Assembly: GCF_040790665.1 (NCBI RefSeq)
Contig: NZ_CP160849.1
Coordinates: 1,513,501-1,577,500, forward strand
Length of the DNA stretch: 64,000 nt
Source: Sulfitobacter pontiacus
GTDB taxonomy: Bacteria > Pseudomonadota > Alphaproteobacteria > Rhodobacterales > Rhodobacteraceae
Direction: 5' to 3'
Part shown: positions 17,136 through 26,035 of the stretch, one piece after another
How the letters are laid out: each line of letters opens with the position of its first letter
Position numbering within the stretch: position 1 is the stretch's first letter
The notes under the pieces: generated by a model
Told to the model about the DNA's origin: nothing
Databases searched by the model: none
What the model saw: only the letters and a program-made list of their open reading frames with translations
Position numbers and translations under genes: made by a program

Positions 17136-18986
17136 ATGCACGCATATCGCAGCCATACATGCGCCGATCTGAGCAAGGAAAACGTTGGCGACAAGGTTCG
17201 CCTGTCCGGGTGGGTGCACCGTGTGCGCGACCACGGTGGTATCCTGTTTATCGACCTGCGCGACCATTACGGCATGACCCAAGTGCTATGCGACCCTGAT
17301 TCCCCCGTCTTTGCCGAGGTGGAAAAGGTGCGGTCCGAATGGTGTATCCGCATCGATGGCGAGGTAAAGGCCCGCGACGCCGATCTGGTCAACACCAAGA
17401 TCCCCACCGGCGAGATCGAAGTTTTCGTGCGCGACATCGAAGTGCTGGGGCCCGCGAAAGAACTGCCTTTGCAGGTCTTTGGCGATCAGGAATACCCCGA
17501 GGAAACCCGCCTGCGCTATCGCTACCTCGATCTGCGTCGCGAAAAAATGCAGGACAACATGGTGCTGCGGTCCGACGTTGTGTCGTCGATCCGCAAGCGC
17601 ATGTGGGACCAGAACTTCAAAGAATTCCAGACGCCGATCATCACCGCGTCTTCCCCCGAAGGCGCGCGCGACTTCCTTGTGCCGTCGCGTCTGCACCCGG
17701 GCAAGTTCTACGCTTTGCCGCAGGCCCCGCAGCAGTTCAAACAGCTGCTGATGGTGTCCGGCTTTGACAAGTATTTCCAGATCGCGCCCTGTTTCCGCGA
17801 CGAAGACCCGCGCGCTGACCGGTCGCCCACCGATTTCTACCAGCTCGACCTCGAGATGTCCTTTGTCGAACAGCAAGACGTGTTCGACACCATCCAGCCC
17901 GTGCTGACTGGCATTTTCGAAGAATTCGGCGGCGGCAAGGCTGTGGATCAGGAATGGCCGCAAATCTCTTATAAAGATGCGGCGCTGTGGTATGGCTCTG
18001 ACAAGCCCGACCTGCGCAACCCGATCAAGATGCAGGTCGTGTCCGACCATTTCCGCGGCTCCGGCTTTGCGATCTTCGCGAAACTGCTGGAACAGGAAGG
18101 CACCGAAATCCGCGCCATCCCCGCGCCCACAGGCGGCAGCCGCAAGTTCTGCGACCGCATGAACGCCTTTGCGCAAAAAGAAGGGCTGCCCGGCATGGGT
18201 TATATCTTCTGGCGCGAGAAAACCGCCGACAGCGTGGCACAGGAACTGGGCATCACGGTGAAAGAAGCCCAAGCCAAGCTGAAAGCCGGTGAGGTCGAAG
18301 GCGGCATGGAAGCAGCGGGCCCACTGGCCAAGAACATCGGGCCAGAGCGTACCGAGGCGATCCGCCAGCAATTGGGTCTGGACGTGGGCGATGCGGCGTT
18401 CTTCCTAGGCGGCAAGCCCAAGTCCTTCGAAGGTGTCGCGGGCCGTGCCCGTAACGTTATCGGTGCCGAATTGGGGCTGACGGACGAAAACCGTTTCGCC
18501 TTTGCCTGGATCGTTGATTTCCCGATCTACGAGAAAGACGAAGAAACCGGCAAAATCGACTTTGAACACAACCCGTTCTCTATGCCGCAGGGCGGGATGG
18601 ACGCGCTGATGGGCGACCCGCTTGAGGTGCTTGGCTATCAGTATGACCTTGCGTGCAACGGCTACGAACTGGTGTCCGGTGCCATCCGGAACCACAAGCC
18701 AGAGATCATGTTCAAGGCGTTCGAGATCGCAGGCTACGGCAAGGACGAAGTCGAAAAGCGGTTCGGCGGCATGGTGAACGCGTTCCAATACGGTGCCCCG
18801 CCCCACGGTGGTTGTGCGGCCGGTATCGACCGGATCGTCATGTTGCTGGCGGAAGAGGCGAACATCCGCGAGGTGATCCTCTTCCCGATGAACCAGCGCG
18901 CCGAAGATCTGATGATGAACGCGCCAAGCGAACCACAGTCGGACCAGTTGATGGAGCTGGGTCTGCGGGTCATCCCGCAGGACTAA
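17136..18986 (+). CDS. aspS: Aspartate--tRNA ligase
   Basis: A class II aminoacyl-tRNA synthetase of 616 residues, the long bacterial type. The N-terminal OB-fold anticodon-binding domain ([20 protein letters not shown], about 20-110) is followed by the catalytic core. Motif 2 is [19 protein letters not shown] and motif 3 is [12 protein letters not shown] near the C-terminus. The bacterial GAD insertion lies between them (about 290-420). ATG 17136 ([12 protein letters not shown]) has a GAAAGGGA ribosome binding site. Many alphaproteobacteria use such an enzyme in non-discriminating form with GatCAB; the sequence alone does not decide this here. Confidence 0.97.
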   Translation: MHAYRSHTCADLSKENVGDKVRLSGWVHRVRDHGGILFIDLRDHYGMTQVLCDPDSPVFAEVEKVRSEWCIRIDGEVKARDADLVNTKIPTGEIEVFVRDIEVLGPAKELPLQVFGDQEYPEETRLRYRYLDLRREKMQDNMVLRSDVVSSIRKRMWDQNFKEFQTPIITASSPEGARDFLVPSRLHPGKFYALPQAPQQFKQLLMVSGFDKYFQIAPCFRDEDPRADRSPTDFYQLDLEMSFVEQQDVFDTIQPVLTGIFEEFGGGKAVDQEWPQISYKDAALWYGSDKPDLRNPIKMQVVSDHFRGSGFAIFAKLLEQEGTEIRAIPAPTGGSRKFCDRMNAFAQKEGLPGMGYIFWREKTADSVAQELGITVKEAQAKLKAGEVEGGMEAAGPLAKNIGPERTEAIRQQLGLDVGDAAFFLGGKPKSFEGVAGRARNVIGAELGLTDENRFAFAWIVDFPIYEKDEETGKIDFEHNPFSMPQGGMDALMGDPLEVLGYQYDLACNGYELVSGAIRNHKPEIMFKAFEIAGYGKDEVEKRFGGMVNAFQYGAPPHGGCAAGIDRIVMLLAEEANIREVILFPMNQRAEDLMMNAPSEPQSDQLMELGLRVIPQD

Positions 18987-19005
18987 GCCCTGCAACATTC
19001 CATAG

Positions 19006-19042
19006 AAAAGCCCGCCTTGGATATGCCAAAGGCGGGCTTTTT
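19006..19042 (+). terminator. aspS terminator
   Basis: AAAAGCCCGCCTT and AAGGCGGGCTTTTT form a near-perfect stem around GGATATGCCA, about 20 bases after the aspS stop. It also sits at the tail of the small minus-strand gene at 19113, so it can act from both sides. Confidence 0.9.
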
Positions 19043-19112
19043 CGTTTGAACGCGATGGAATCGCGTTGGTGTCGGGGTGGTAGTCTATCTCAGGCCGGCC
19101 TGCGCCCAAAGG

Positions 19113-19274
19113 TCAGAAACCGGCGTGCGCAACCTCTACGACGGTCTGCGCGCCAAAGTCGCGCGCATGGGCAAAAGCCAGTGCCACGATCGCCACACCC
19201 ACCACATTTGCCGCAAAGACGGTCCAGTCGAAACTGGTTTCCTTGGCGTAGACGCGACGCAGTTTGGTGAACAT
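19113..19274 (-). CDS. Small single-helix membrane protein (hypothetical)
   Basis: A 53-residue protein, MFTKLRRVYAKETSFDWTVF and on to VAHAGF. A basic N-terminus precedes one hydrophobic helix (about 18-38, VFAANVVGVAIVALAFAHA). AAGGGG lies five to six bases before the ATG, which is a good ribosome binding site. It fills the space between aspS and the GNAT gene, and its product looks like a small inner-membrane protein. I know no family for it. Lack of conservation in relatives would argue against it being real. Confidence 0.5.
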   Translation of the reverse strand: MFTKLRRVYAKETSFDWTVFAANVVGVAIVALAFAHARDFGAQTVVEVAHAGF

Positions 19275-19439
19275 GATGTGCCCCTTGGGATGGGTGACGT
19301 GGGTGGGTTGGTGGTTGCGGATGCCATCAGCCTCGCAGGCGTTTGTGGCAAAAACAGGACCTTTCTGCGCTCCAGATTGGGTGATGTCATATGACATTCG
19401 GGTCTTGGCGCTGACAGCGCTTGGCCTTAACGTAAGCGC

Positions 19440-20165
19440 ATGAAACAAGATGACCAGCCCCCCGGCCCACTTGGTGCCCCTGTTGCAGATTTTTCCGTCC
19501 CGCCGCGCCCGCCGCGGACGGTGATGGCAGGCCGCTACGCCCAGCTTGAACCGCTGAACGCCGAGGCCCATGCCGCCCTGCTGTTCCGCGCTTTTGAAGG
19601 TCAGGATCAACTGTGGCACTATATGTATGACGGGCCGTTCTCATCCTCTGCTCAGTTTCACCGCTGGGTGCGCGAGGTCGAAACCAAAGACGACCCGCTC
19701 TTCTATGCGATCAAGAACCTAGAGACAGGGCATATCGAAGGGGTGGCAAGCTATCTGCGCATCGCGCCAGAGGCCGGATCGATAGAGGTCGGGTCAATCA
19801 CCTTTGGGCCCGCGTTGCAGCGCACGCGGGCGGCGACGGATGCCATGTATCTGATGATGAAATGGGCATTCGAGGCGGGATACCGTCGGTATGAATGGAA
19901 GTGTAACGCGCTGAACATGCCGTCACGCCGTGCAGCGCAACGCTTGGGCTTCAGCTACGAAGGCATCTTCCGGCAGGCGGCTGTCGTTAAAGGGCGCAAC
20001 CGCGATACGGCATGGTTTGCGGCGATTGACGCCGAATGGCCGGGCCTGCGCGAAGCCTTCGAGGCGTGGCTTTCCCCTGCAAACTTTGACGCAGAGGGCA
20101 AGCAGCGCGAACGGTTGGGCGATCTGACCAGCCTCGTGCGGGTGTCCAGTGACCCATTGACGTGA
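19440..20165 (+). CDS. GNAT family N-acetyltransferase (RimJ/RimL-like)
   Basis: A 241-residue acetyl-CoA-dependent acyltransferase. The GNAT core runs from about residue 28 (GRYAQLEPLNAEAHAALLFR) to about 200. The beta-4/alpha-3 region is EVGSITFGPALQRTRAATDA, which provides the acetyl-CoA pyrophosphate-binding loop in this subfamily. NALNMPSRRAAQRLGFSYEG is the usual C-terminal motif. The RimJ/RimL-like group acts on N-terminal or small-molecule amines; the substrate here is unknown. The ATG has no strong ribosome binding site. It is convergent with the receiver gene, seven bases away. Confidence 0.88.
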   Translation: MKQDDQPPGPLGAPVADFSVPPRPPRTVMAGRYAQLEPLNAEAHAALLFRAFEGQDQLWHYMYDGPFSSSAQFHRWVREVETKDDPLFYAIKNLETGHIEGVASYLRIAPEAGSIEVGSITFGPALQRTRAATDAMYLMMKWAFEAGYRRYEWKCNALNMPSRRAAQRLGFSYEGIFRQAAVVKGRNRDTAWFAAIDAEWPGLREAFEAWLSPANFDAEGKQRERLGDLTSLVRVSSDPLT

Positions 20166-20172
20166 CCCGCGA

Positions 20173-20892
20173 CTAGATCGCGATCTGCCGCATCAGGCGT
20201 TGGCGCAAGACCGACCGGATCACCCGTTGTTCTTCCATAGCAGGCAGGCCCAAGCTGCTGCGTGCTGCCAGCGCTGTCGCCGCCTGCTCCAGTGCTGCGT
20301 CCCGCGCGCTGCGCGCCACGCCTGTCAGAAACTGCGCGACATATTCCAGCGTCTGAGGCGTACAGGGGCCGGACAGAACGTCATCCATATGCGCCATGTC
20401 ATCCTGCAACGCGATAGTGTCGGGCGTGATCGTTTCATCGGCAAGCACGGACAGTCCCAGCGGACGGTGATGCTGGGGCAGGGCGGCCAGCACGACCTGT
20501 TGAAACTGTGACAAAGATTGCAACGGTTTGCTCATGAAACGGTCTGCCCCTGCGGCCAACGCATCCGCCGCCAGATGGGTCTCCCCCGAAATCGCCAGTA
20601 ACGCATCCACGCGGGGCTGCGATTGTGCCAGTTCCGCAATCAGATCAATGCCGTTTCCGTCTGGTAGCCCCAGATCGGCAATCACGATCGACGGGCGGTA
20701 GACCTGCAAATGCCGCCGCGCCGCGCGCAGGCTGTCGGCCCGTCTGATCCGCGCGCCAGAGCGGAGACAGAGCAGGCGCATCGCCTCGCAGGCAAAGCGG
20801 CTGTCTTCGATCACCAGAACGGTAAGGCCCAAAAGCGGGCGGTCGGCCGTGGGGGCGGGCAGGCTTTGGGCCTGATGTTCAAGCGTATCCAT
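20173..20892 (-). CDS. Single-receiver response regulator with uncharacterised C-terminal helical region
   Basis: A 239-residue protein with a receiver domain (about 22-145). The acidic pocket is VIEDSR (Glu29/Asp30), the phosphoacceptor is Asp73 (IVIADLGLPDGNG) and the conserved Lys is in FMSKPL. The remaining ~90 residues are mostly helical with no DNA-binding motif that I recognise. Output may therefore be protein interaction or phosphate transfer. GGAGGAAT precedes the start. There is no kinase gene next to it; the nearest in the window is at 8894. Confidence 0.85.
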   Translation of the reverse strand: MDTLEHQAQSLPAPTADRPLLGLTVLVIEDSRFACEAMRLLCLRSGARIRRADSLRAARRHLQVYRPSIVIADLGLPDGNGIDLIAELAQSQPRVDALLAISGETHLAADALAAGADRFMSKPLQSLSQFQQVVLAALPQHHRPLGLSVLADETITPDTIALQDDMAHMDDVLSGPCTPQTLEYVAQFLTGVARSARDAALEQAATALAARSSLGLPAMEEQRVIRSVLRQRLMRQIAI

Positions 20893-21026
20893 GATTCCTC
20901 CGTTATGCTTTGTGGGTGACCTATGGTTAGGCGCGCTTCGCTAATACGGTGTTAACGTGACGCATTGCTCTTGCGGCAGCGGCAGCCCATAAACCGGGTC
21001 AAATGTTGATTTGAGGGAGAAGAATG

Positions 21027-21431
21027 ATGATCGGTCGCCTAAACCACGTAGCCATCGCCGTGCCGGACCTTGAGGCCGCTGCGGATCAATACCGCAACGC
21101 TTTGGGTGCGAATGTCGGTCCTGCGCAGGATGAACCCGACCACGGCGTCACCGTGATCTTTATCGAACTGCCCAATACCAAGATCGAACTGCTTTACCCG
21201 CTGGGGGACGATAGCCCGATCAACGGTTTTCTGGAAAAGAACCCTGCCGGTGGCATCCATCACATCTGCTATGAGGTCGAAGACATCATCGCGGCGCGGG
21301 ATCGCCTGAAGGAAAGCGGCGCGCGTGTTCTGGGCAACGGTGAGCCCAAGATCGGTGCCCATGGCAAGCCGGTGATTTTCTTGCACCCCAAAGACTTTAA
21401 CGGCGCGCTGGTCGAGCTGGAGCAGGTGTAA
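21027..21431 (+). CDS. mce: Methylmalonyl-CoA epimerase
   Basis: A 134-residue vicinal-oxygen-chelate protein that interconverts (S)- and (R)-methylmalonyl-CoA in propionyl-CoA degradation to succinyl-CoA. Metal ligands are visible in order: His (GRLNHVAIAVPDL), Glu (NTKIELLYPLGDDSPI), His (GGIHHICYEV) and a final Glu (GALVELEQV). GAGGGAGA is spaced six bases before ATG 21027 and only three before ATG 21024, so the second ATG is preferred. A DUF1467 gene follows after two bases. Confidence 0.94.
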   Translation: MIGRLNHVAIAVPDLEAAADQYRNALGANVGPAQDEPDHGVTVIFIELPNTKIELLYPLGDDSPINGFLEKNPAGGIHHICYEVEDIIAARDRLKESGARVLGNGEPKIGAHGKPVIFLHPKDFNGALVELEQV

Positions 21432-21433
21432 CC

Positions 21434-21727
21434 ATGGCCGTCATGTCAGGTATCGTTCTGTTCACCGTGATCTGGTCGATGGTCTTTATGATCCTGCTGC
21501 CAGTACGGGTGCAGACCCAGGGGGATCTGGGCCAGATCGTCGAGGGCACCCACGCGGGGGCCCCCGAACATCACCACCTTAAAAAGAAAGCGCTGTGGAC
21601 GACCGCTGTGTCGATCGTGCTTTGGGCGATCATCGCGGGGATCATCCTGTCGGGCTGGTTTACCGTGGCGGATGTGGAGCAGTGGCTCCACGGGGCGCCG
21701 ACACCAATTGGTGGAACAAATGGGTAA
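21434..21727 (+). CDS. DUF1467 family small membrane protein
   Basis: A 97-residue protein with two membrane helices (about 6-24 GIVLFTVIWSMVFMILLPV and 54-76 TTAVSIVLWAIIAGIILSG). A His-containing loop (GAPEHHHLKKKALW) lies between them. This is the DUF1467 family common in alphaproteobacteria; its function is unknown. It follows mce by two bases and is surely co-transcribed with it. Its last 68 bases overlap the convergent EI24 gene. Confidence 0.87.
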   Translation: MAVMSGIVLFTVIWSMVFMILLPVRVQTQGDLGQIVEGTHAGAPEHHHLKKKALWTTAVSIVLWAIIAGIILSGWFTVADVEQWLHGAPTPIGGTNG

Positions 21728-22394
21728 AGGTCGCCGCCCCTAGGATCGGAATCACCAGATTCAGCAGCGGTACCGACAGGGGAATCGCCATCAACACGCC
21801 GGCGGCCCAGATTGTAAGGCCATGTTTCCCGCGCAGACGCTTTGCCTCGGTCCGGCCCACCCGCCGGATCGCGGCAAGGGTGAAATACTCGCGCCCCAAC
21901 AAGAAACCGTTCACGCTCCAGAAGATCAGGGGCGCGAAGGGGGCAAACATCAGGTACAGCACCAGCGCCACGACGTTCACACCGATCAACACCCCCATGA
22001 AGTTCACCGTGTCGCGCAGCGCATCGCCAAAGGGCACGGGCGTGGCGGGGGGCAGATGGGGGTAGTGTTCGGCCTCTACCGCGTCGGCCACATCATCCAG
22101 AAACATCGACGTGATGGCCGAGGCGACGGGCACCATCAGGAACACCGACAGCACCATCAACAGCAGCGCCGCCCCCCAGCTGAACAGATCGTCAAGCCAC
22201 GAAACCTCGCCCAGAACGGGCAGCCAGTTGTCCTCTCCGGTCAGCCAGTCGATCAGCCAGACAAAGCCCGCAGACGCACCGACCAGCAGCAGCAACGCCA
22301 ATCCGACACCCAGCAGCAGCACGCGGCGAAAGCTTGGATCGCCGACCTGTCCAACAGCCAGACCGAAGGCGCGAAAAATCTGTGCTATTGCCAT
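21660..22394 (-). CDS. EI24/CysZ-like integral membrane protein
   Basis: A 244-residue inner-membrane protein of the EI24/CysZ family. The opening AQIFRAFGLAVGQVGDPSFR and about four to six long hydrophobic stretches (for example VLLLGVGLALLLLVGASAGF and AALLLMVLSVFLMVPVASAI) fit the family, as does the conserved NGFLLGREYFTLAAIRR. CysZ is a sulfate uptake channel in enterobacteria, but the EI24 members of alphaproteobacteria are not characterised. It overlaps DUF1467 tail to tail by 68 bases and the upstream nitroreductase by 10. Confidence 0.87.
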   Translation of the reverse strand: MAIAQIFRAFGLAVGQVGDPSFRRVLLLGVGLALLLLVGASAGFVWLIDWLTGEDNWLPVLGEVSWLDDLFSWGAALLLMVLSVFLMVPVASAITSMFLDDVADAVEAEHYPHLPPATPVPFGDALRDTVNFMGVLIGVNVVALVLYLMFAPFAPLIFWSVNGFLLGREYFTLAAIRRVGRTEAKRLRGKHGLTIWAAGVLMAIPLSVPLLNLVIPILGAATFTHLFHQLVSAPRGATAPHPPR

Positions 22395-22957
22395 GTGGTG
22401 ATCGCCGTGATGTCGGGGCGCCCGCGCTCTGGCGGGGCGGAGGTTTCGGTGCCGATATGGATGATGCCTGCGATGCGTTCATGCTCCGCGAGGTCGAAAG
22501 CCTCGGTCATGAAGGCGCGGTCGTGGCTGACCCAACCGCTCAGCCAGTTCGCGCCCCAGCCAGAGGCGAGCGCGGCATTGACCAGCGACAGGCAGACCCC
22601 GCCCACGGCATAGGTCTGTTCCAACGGCGGGATCTTGGGCGAGGGTTTCTGCACCTCGACCACAACAACCGCCAGATCGCCCTGATCAAATTGCCCGCGG
22701 CCCTTCTGGATCTGCTCGGGGTCGAGCGCCAGGGCGGTGCCGCGTGCCTCGGCGATGTCGGCCAGACGCGCCATCGCGGGCTTTTCGATCACAATAAAAC
22801 GCCAGGGCTCCAGCATCCCGTGATCCGGTGCGCGCGAGGCCACGGTCAACAGCTCGGTCAGCGTGTCGCGGTCGGGGACCGGTGTGGTCAGGGTCTTGGC
22901 AGGGCGCGAACGGCGGGTTTGCAGGAAGTGCAGCGCGTCGGGATTGGGTGTCGGCAT
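22385..22957 (-). CDS. Nitroreductase family protein
   Basis: A 190-residue FMN-dependent oxidoreductase. LQTRRSRPAK near the start binds FMN phosphate, ASRAPDHGMLEPWRFIVIEK is the typical dimer/FMN segment, and the C-terminal part has LSGWVSHD and ERIAGIIHIGTETSAPPERG. It resembles YdjA-like small nitroreductases. The physiological substrate is unknown. It lies 11 bases downstream of the HDAC-like gene and overlaps the EI24 gene by 10, which suggests an operon of three. Confidence 0.9.
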   Translation of the reverse strand: MPTPNPDALHFLQTRRSRPAKTLTTPVPDRDTLTELLTVASRAPDHGMLEPWRFIVIEKPAMARLADIAEARGTALALDPEQIQKGRGQFDQGDLAVVVVEVQKPSPKIPPLEQTYAVGGVCLSLVNAALASGWGANWLSGWVSHDRAFMTEAFDLAEHERIAGIIHIGTETSAPPERGRPDITAITTWQ

Positions 22958-22968
22958 CGGGGTCTCTC

Positions 22969-24075
22969 TTATAGGTTCAGCTCTTGCGCCATGTCGTCAA
23001 TGGACGCGCGCAGGAAAGCGTCGAATGCGGGGCTTGGCTGGCGTATGCGAAAGTTCTTCGCATGGGGATCTGGCGCTGTGATGTCACTGTCTGCGAGGGC
23101 TGCGATGGTGGCGTGGCCACAGAAGGGAACATAGGCCTCTGAATAGCCGCCTTCATGGACGAGCACCAGCTTGCCGCCGCAAAGTTTTTGCGCCGCGGCT
23201 TTGATACGCTGTGTCATCTCGGCAAAGGTTTCCGCTGTGGCCTGCATGCGCGCCAGCGGATCCACGATAGAGGCATCGAAACCGCAGGCGACGATGATCA
23301 TATCGGGTTGATACGCGTCGAGCGCGGGGAGCACGACGCGGTCGAGCGCGTGCAGATAGGCCGTATGCCCCGACCCCGCATGCATCGGCAGGTTGATATT
23401 GTAACCGGCTCCCGCGCCGTCGCCCCGATCCGCCAGCGCGCCGGTATCAAGCGGGTAATTCCCTTCTTGATGGAGCGAGATCGTCAGCACGTCGTCGCGG
23501 TCATAAAAGATCGCCTCGGTGCCATTGCCGTGGTGCACATCCCAGTCCAGCACGGCAACGCGGCGCACCAGCCCCTTGGCCTTTGCCGCCTCGATCGCGA
23601 TGGCGATATTGGCGAGCAGGCAGAAGCCGTTGGGAAAATCAGGCAGCGCATGGTGCCCCGGTGGACGGCTGAGCGCATAGGCATTGTCGAGGTCACCTTT
23701 GGCGACGGCCTCTACCGCGGCGATGGAGAGGCCCGCGGACAGCGCTGCAATCTCGAACCCGCCGGCGGCGAAGGGGGTGCGCAACCCCAGCTCTCCACCG
23801 CCCGCGTCTGAAAGGCGTTTGAAGTCGTCGAGATAGGCAGCCGGATGGACGCGCAGCAGATCGTCGCGGGTGGCAGGTGCTGCGCTGCGCAGGTCGAGTT
23901 CAGCCATCAGGCCGGTGACCTCCATCAGATTGCGCAGGCGGCGTTTCGTCTCGGGGTTTTCCGGCAGGCCGCCCGCGGCCAGCGGCTGCACCAAGCCGCC
24001 CACGGGCATGGTAAAGGCATAGTTGCCACCTGCGTGCCAAAAGCAGCGTTCATCCATGAAAAAACCGGTGGTCAT
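22969..24075 (-). CDS. Histone deacetylase-like amidohydrolase family protein
   Basis: A 368-residue zinc-dependent deacetylase of the HDAC/acetoin-utilisation/acetylpolyamine amidohydrolase superfamily. Key motifs are RPPGHHALPD (the catalytic His pair), VLDWDVHHGNGTEAIFYD (the zinc ligands Asp and His) and ACGFDASIVDPL (third zinc ligand Asp). In bacteria these enzymes act on acetylated polyamines, lysines or acetoin; the substrate here is not determined. It is first of an apparent operon with the nitroreductase and EI24 genes. Confidence 0.93.
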   Translation of the reverse strand: MTTGFFMDERCFWHAGGNYAFTMPVGGLVQPLAAGGLPENPETKRRLRNLMEVTGLMAELDLRSAAPATRDDLLRVHPAAYLDDFKRLSDAGGGELGLRTPFAAGGFEIAALSAGLSIAAVEAVAKGDLDNAYALSRPPGHHALPDFPNGFCLLANIAIAIEAAKAKGLVRRVAVLDWDVHHGNGTEAIFYDRDDVLTISLHQEGNYPLDTGALADRGDGAGAGYNINLPMHAGSGHTAYLHALDRVVLPALDAYQPDMIIVACGFDASIVDPLARMQATAETFAEMTQRIKAAAQKLCGGKLVLVHEGGYSEAYVPFCGHATIAALADSDITAPDPHAKNFRIRQPSPAFDAFLRASIDDMAQELNL

Positions 24076-24142
24076 CGTCTATCCCCTTCGTGGTTCGGGC
24101 GAAGGCTGGCAAAACGCTAAAGGATTGTCCATGGGGGCAAGG

Positions 24143-24164
24143 CCCGCAGCCGGGGTGCTGCGGG
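24143..24164. other. GC-rich hairpin between trpS and the HDAC-like gene
   Basis: CCCGCAGC-CGGGGT-GCTGCGGG is a perfect 8-bp stem-loop in the 137-base gap after trpS. It has no T-run. It lies next to a copy of the dispersed repeat (24179-24201). Together they may form the trpS mRNA 3' end. Confidence 0.5.
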
Positions 24165-24178
24165 GGGACCTGTGGAGT

Positions 24179-24201
24179 GAGTATTTGGGAAAGGGTGAAG
24201 G
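24179..24201 (+). repeat. Dispersed repeat copy 1 (divergent)
   Basis: GAGTATTTGGGAAAGGGTG followed by AAGG. It lines up with the better-conserved copies at 36561, 47759 and 55194 (GAGTTTA, three variable bases, GGCAAAATGAAGG). It sits 12 bases beyond the trpS stop, antisense to trpS. Confidence 0.55.
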
Positions 24202-24212
24202 GGCGGGCTGGT

Positions 24213-25229
24213 TTAGCCCACCATGCCCACAATCTCGTAGGTTTTCTTGAGGATCGGCGCGGTGATCTCGCGCGCTTGGGTCGCACCGTGGGCCAGAATG
24301 CGGTCGATCTCTGCCTCGTCGGCCATCAGCTCTGCCATGCGGGTGCTGATCGGGGCCATCTTGGCGACGGCGAGTTCAGCCAGTTTGGGTTTGAAGGTGC
24401 CGAACTGCTGGCCGCCCACATCGGCCAGAACCTGTTCAACGGTCTGGTCGTTCAGCGCGGCAAAGATATTTACCAGATTGCGTGCCTCTGGCCGGTCCTT
24501 GAGGCCGTCCACTTCGGAGGGGAGCGCATCGGCGTCGGTCTTGGCCTTGCGGATTTTCTTGGCGATGGTGTCGGCATCGTCGGTCAGGTTGATACGGCTG
24601 GCATCGGAAGGGTCGGATTTCGACATCTTCTTGGACCCGTCGCGCAGGGACATGACGCGGGTCGCGGCCCCTTCGATCACCGGTTCGGTCAACGGGAAGA
24701 AATCGACGCCGTAGTCATGGTTGAACTTGGCCGCGATGTCGCGCGTCAGTTCAAGGTGCTGTTTCTGGTCCTCGCCCACGGGCACATGGGTCGCGTGATA
24801 GATCAGGATGTCGGCGGCCATCAGCGCGGGATAGGCAAAGAGCCCCAGCGAGGCAGCTTCGGCGTTCTTGCCGGCCTTGTCCTTCCACTGGGTCATGCGG
24901 CCCATCCAGCCCATGCGCGCCACGCAGTTAAAGACCCAGGCCAGTTGCGCGTGTTCGGGCACCTGGCTTTGGTTGATCAGGATGGATTTATCGGGGTCGA
25001 TGCCCGACGCGATAAAACCGGCACAAAGCTCGCGCGTGCTGCGCTTGAGGTCCGCAGGGTCCTGCCAGACGGTGATGGCGTGCAGATCTACCATGCAGTA
25101 GATCGACTGTACCCCCTTGTCCTGCGCATCGGCGAAACGTTTGAGCGCGCCCAGGTAGTTTCCAAGGTGCAAATCGCCCGACGGCTGGATGCCGGAAAAC
25201 ACACGCGGGGTGAAAGAGGTGTCGGTCAT
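24213..25229 (-). CDS. trpS: Tryptophan--tRNA ligase
   Basis: A class I aminoacyl-tRNA synthetase of 338 residues, the usual bacterial length. The HIGH-equivalent is [17 protein letters not shown] near residue 13, and KMSKSDPSD near residue 197 is the signature loop. [20 protein letters not shown] is the tryptophan/adenylate-binding segment. Trp-tRNA synthesis takes place in the cytoplasm. In this lineage trpS, murJ and glnD are commonly close; here a rhomboid gene on the other strand separates trpS from murJ. Confidence 0.97.
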   Translation of the reverse strand: MTDTSFTPRVFSGIQPSGDLHLGNYLGALKRFADAQDKGVQSIYCMVDLHAITVWQDPADLKRSTRELCAGFIASGIDPDKSILINQSQVPEHAQLAWVFNCVARMGWMGRMTQWKDKAGKNAEAASLGLFAYPALMAADILIYHATHVPVGEDQKQHLELTRDIAAKFNHDYGVDFFPLTEPVIEGAATRVMSLRDGSKKMSKSDPSDASRINLTDDADTIAKKIRKAKTDADALPSEVDGLKDRPEARNLVNIFAALNDQTVEQVLADVGGQQFGTFKPKLAELAVAKMAPISTRMAELMADEAEIDRILAHGATQAREITAPILKKTYEIVGMVG

Positions 25230-25304
25230 TGGATGCTCCGATAAGGCTGGAAACTACGGCCAGATGGGCTTACCCATGCGCACCATGCCCGTCAAGGAGG
25301 CCCT

Positions 25305-25991
25305 ATGGAAGACCCAGATTTTCACCCCCCCGTGAACCCGATGCCCGCAACCGTCACGCTGCTTTTTCTGGCGCTGGCGGGGATAGAGGTCGTGCTGTCG
25401 CTGGCCGAGGCCGGGATCATCGGCGGTCCTGCTGCTGTGGGCTGGCGTCTGGCCTTGATCCGCGACTACGGGTTCTCGGGCGATGTCTTTGACTGGATGG
25501 TCGCCAACATGCAGTTTCCCCTGCGCGAGCTGTCGCGGGGGGTGAGCTATAGTTTCATCCATCTGGGGTTCACCCACGCGATCTTTGCCTGCGTGCTGTT
25601 GCTGGCGCTTGGCAAGATGGTTGCGGAGGCGATGGGTCAGGTGGCGTTTCTGGCGATCTTCTTTGTGTCGGGTATTTTCGGCGCGGTGGTCTATGCGCTG
25701 GTGCTGGATGATCCGGTCTGGCTGGTCGGTGCCTACCCGTCAGTTTATGGGCTGATCGGCGGCTATTCCTTTGTCATGTGGCGCAAGCTGGCGGGGCAAG
25801 GGGAACAGCAGTACCGCGCTTTTTCCCTGATTGCCGTGCTGATGGGGTTGCAGCTGATCTGGGGCGTGTTCTTTGACGCGGGCACCCAGTGGGTGGCGGA
25901 GCTTTTGGGTTTTGCCTGTGGTTTCGCGCTGAGCTTTGTTTTTGCGCCGGGCGAATGGAGCAGGCTGCGGGAGCGTATTCGGCATCGGTGA
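25305..25991 (+). CDS. Rhomboid-family membrane protein, probably catalytically inactive
   Basis: A 228-residue, roughly six-helix membrane protein with the rhomboid fold. His86 and His91 (SFIHLGFTHAIF) match the conserved H-x4-H of helix 2, but the following Asn is Ala95. In the GxSG region the sequence is GAYPSVYGLIGG. Aligning YGLIGG with the YALMG of GlpG places Tyr144 at the catalytic serine. In the last helix AELLGF replaces AHxxG, so Glu199 stands at the catalytic His. Both dyad residues seem lost, which suggests a pseudoprotease that binds membrane clients. The alignment was made by eye. Confidence 0.82.
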   Translation: MEDPDFHPPVNPMPATVTLLFLALAGIEVVLSLAEAGIIGGPAAVGWRLALIRDYGFSGDVFDWMVANMQFPLRELSRGVSYSFIHLGFTHAIFACVLLLALGKMVAEAMGQVAFLAIFFVSGIFGAVVYALVLDDPVWLVGAYPSVYGLIGGYSFVMWRKLAGQGEQQYRAFSLIAVLMGLQLIWGVFFDAGTQWVAELLGFACGFALSFVFAPGEWSRLRERIRHR

Positions 25992-26010
25992 GGCTGGCAG
26001 GCGGGACGGG

Positions 26011-26028
26011 CAGGGGGCCAGCCCCCTG
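26011..26028. other. GC-rich hairpin between rhomboid and murJ genes
   Basis: CAGGGGG-CCAG-CCCCCTG is a perfect 7-bp stem with a four-base loop in the 74-base gap between convergent genes. It is followed directly by a dispersed repeat copy. A T-rich tail is absent. Confidence 0.5.
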
Positions 26029-26035
26029 ACCCCCG

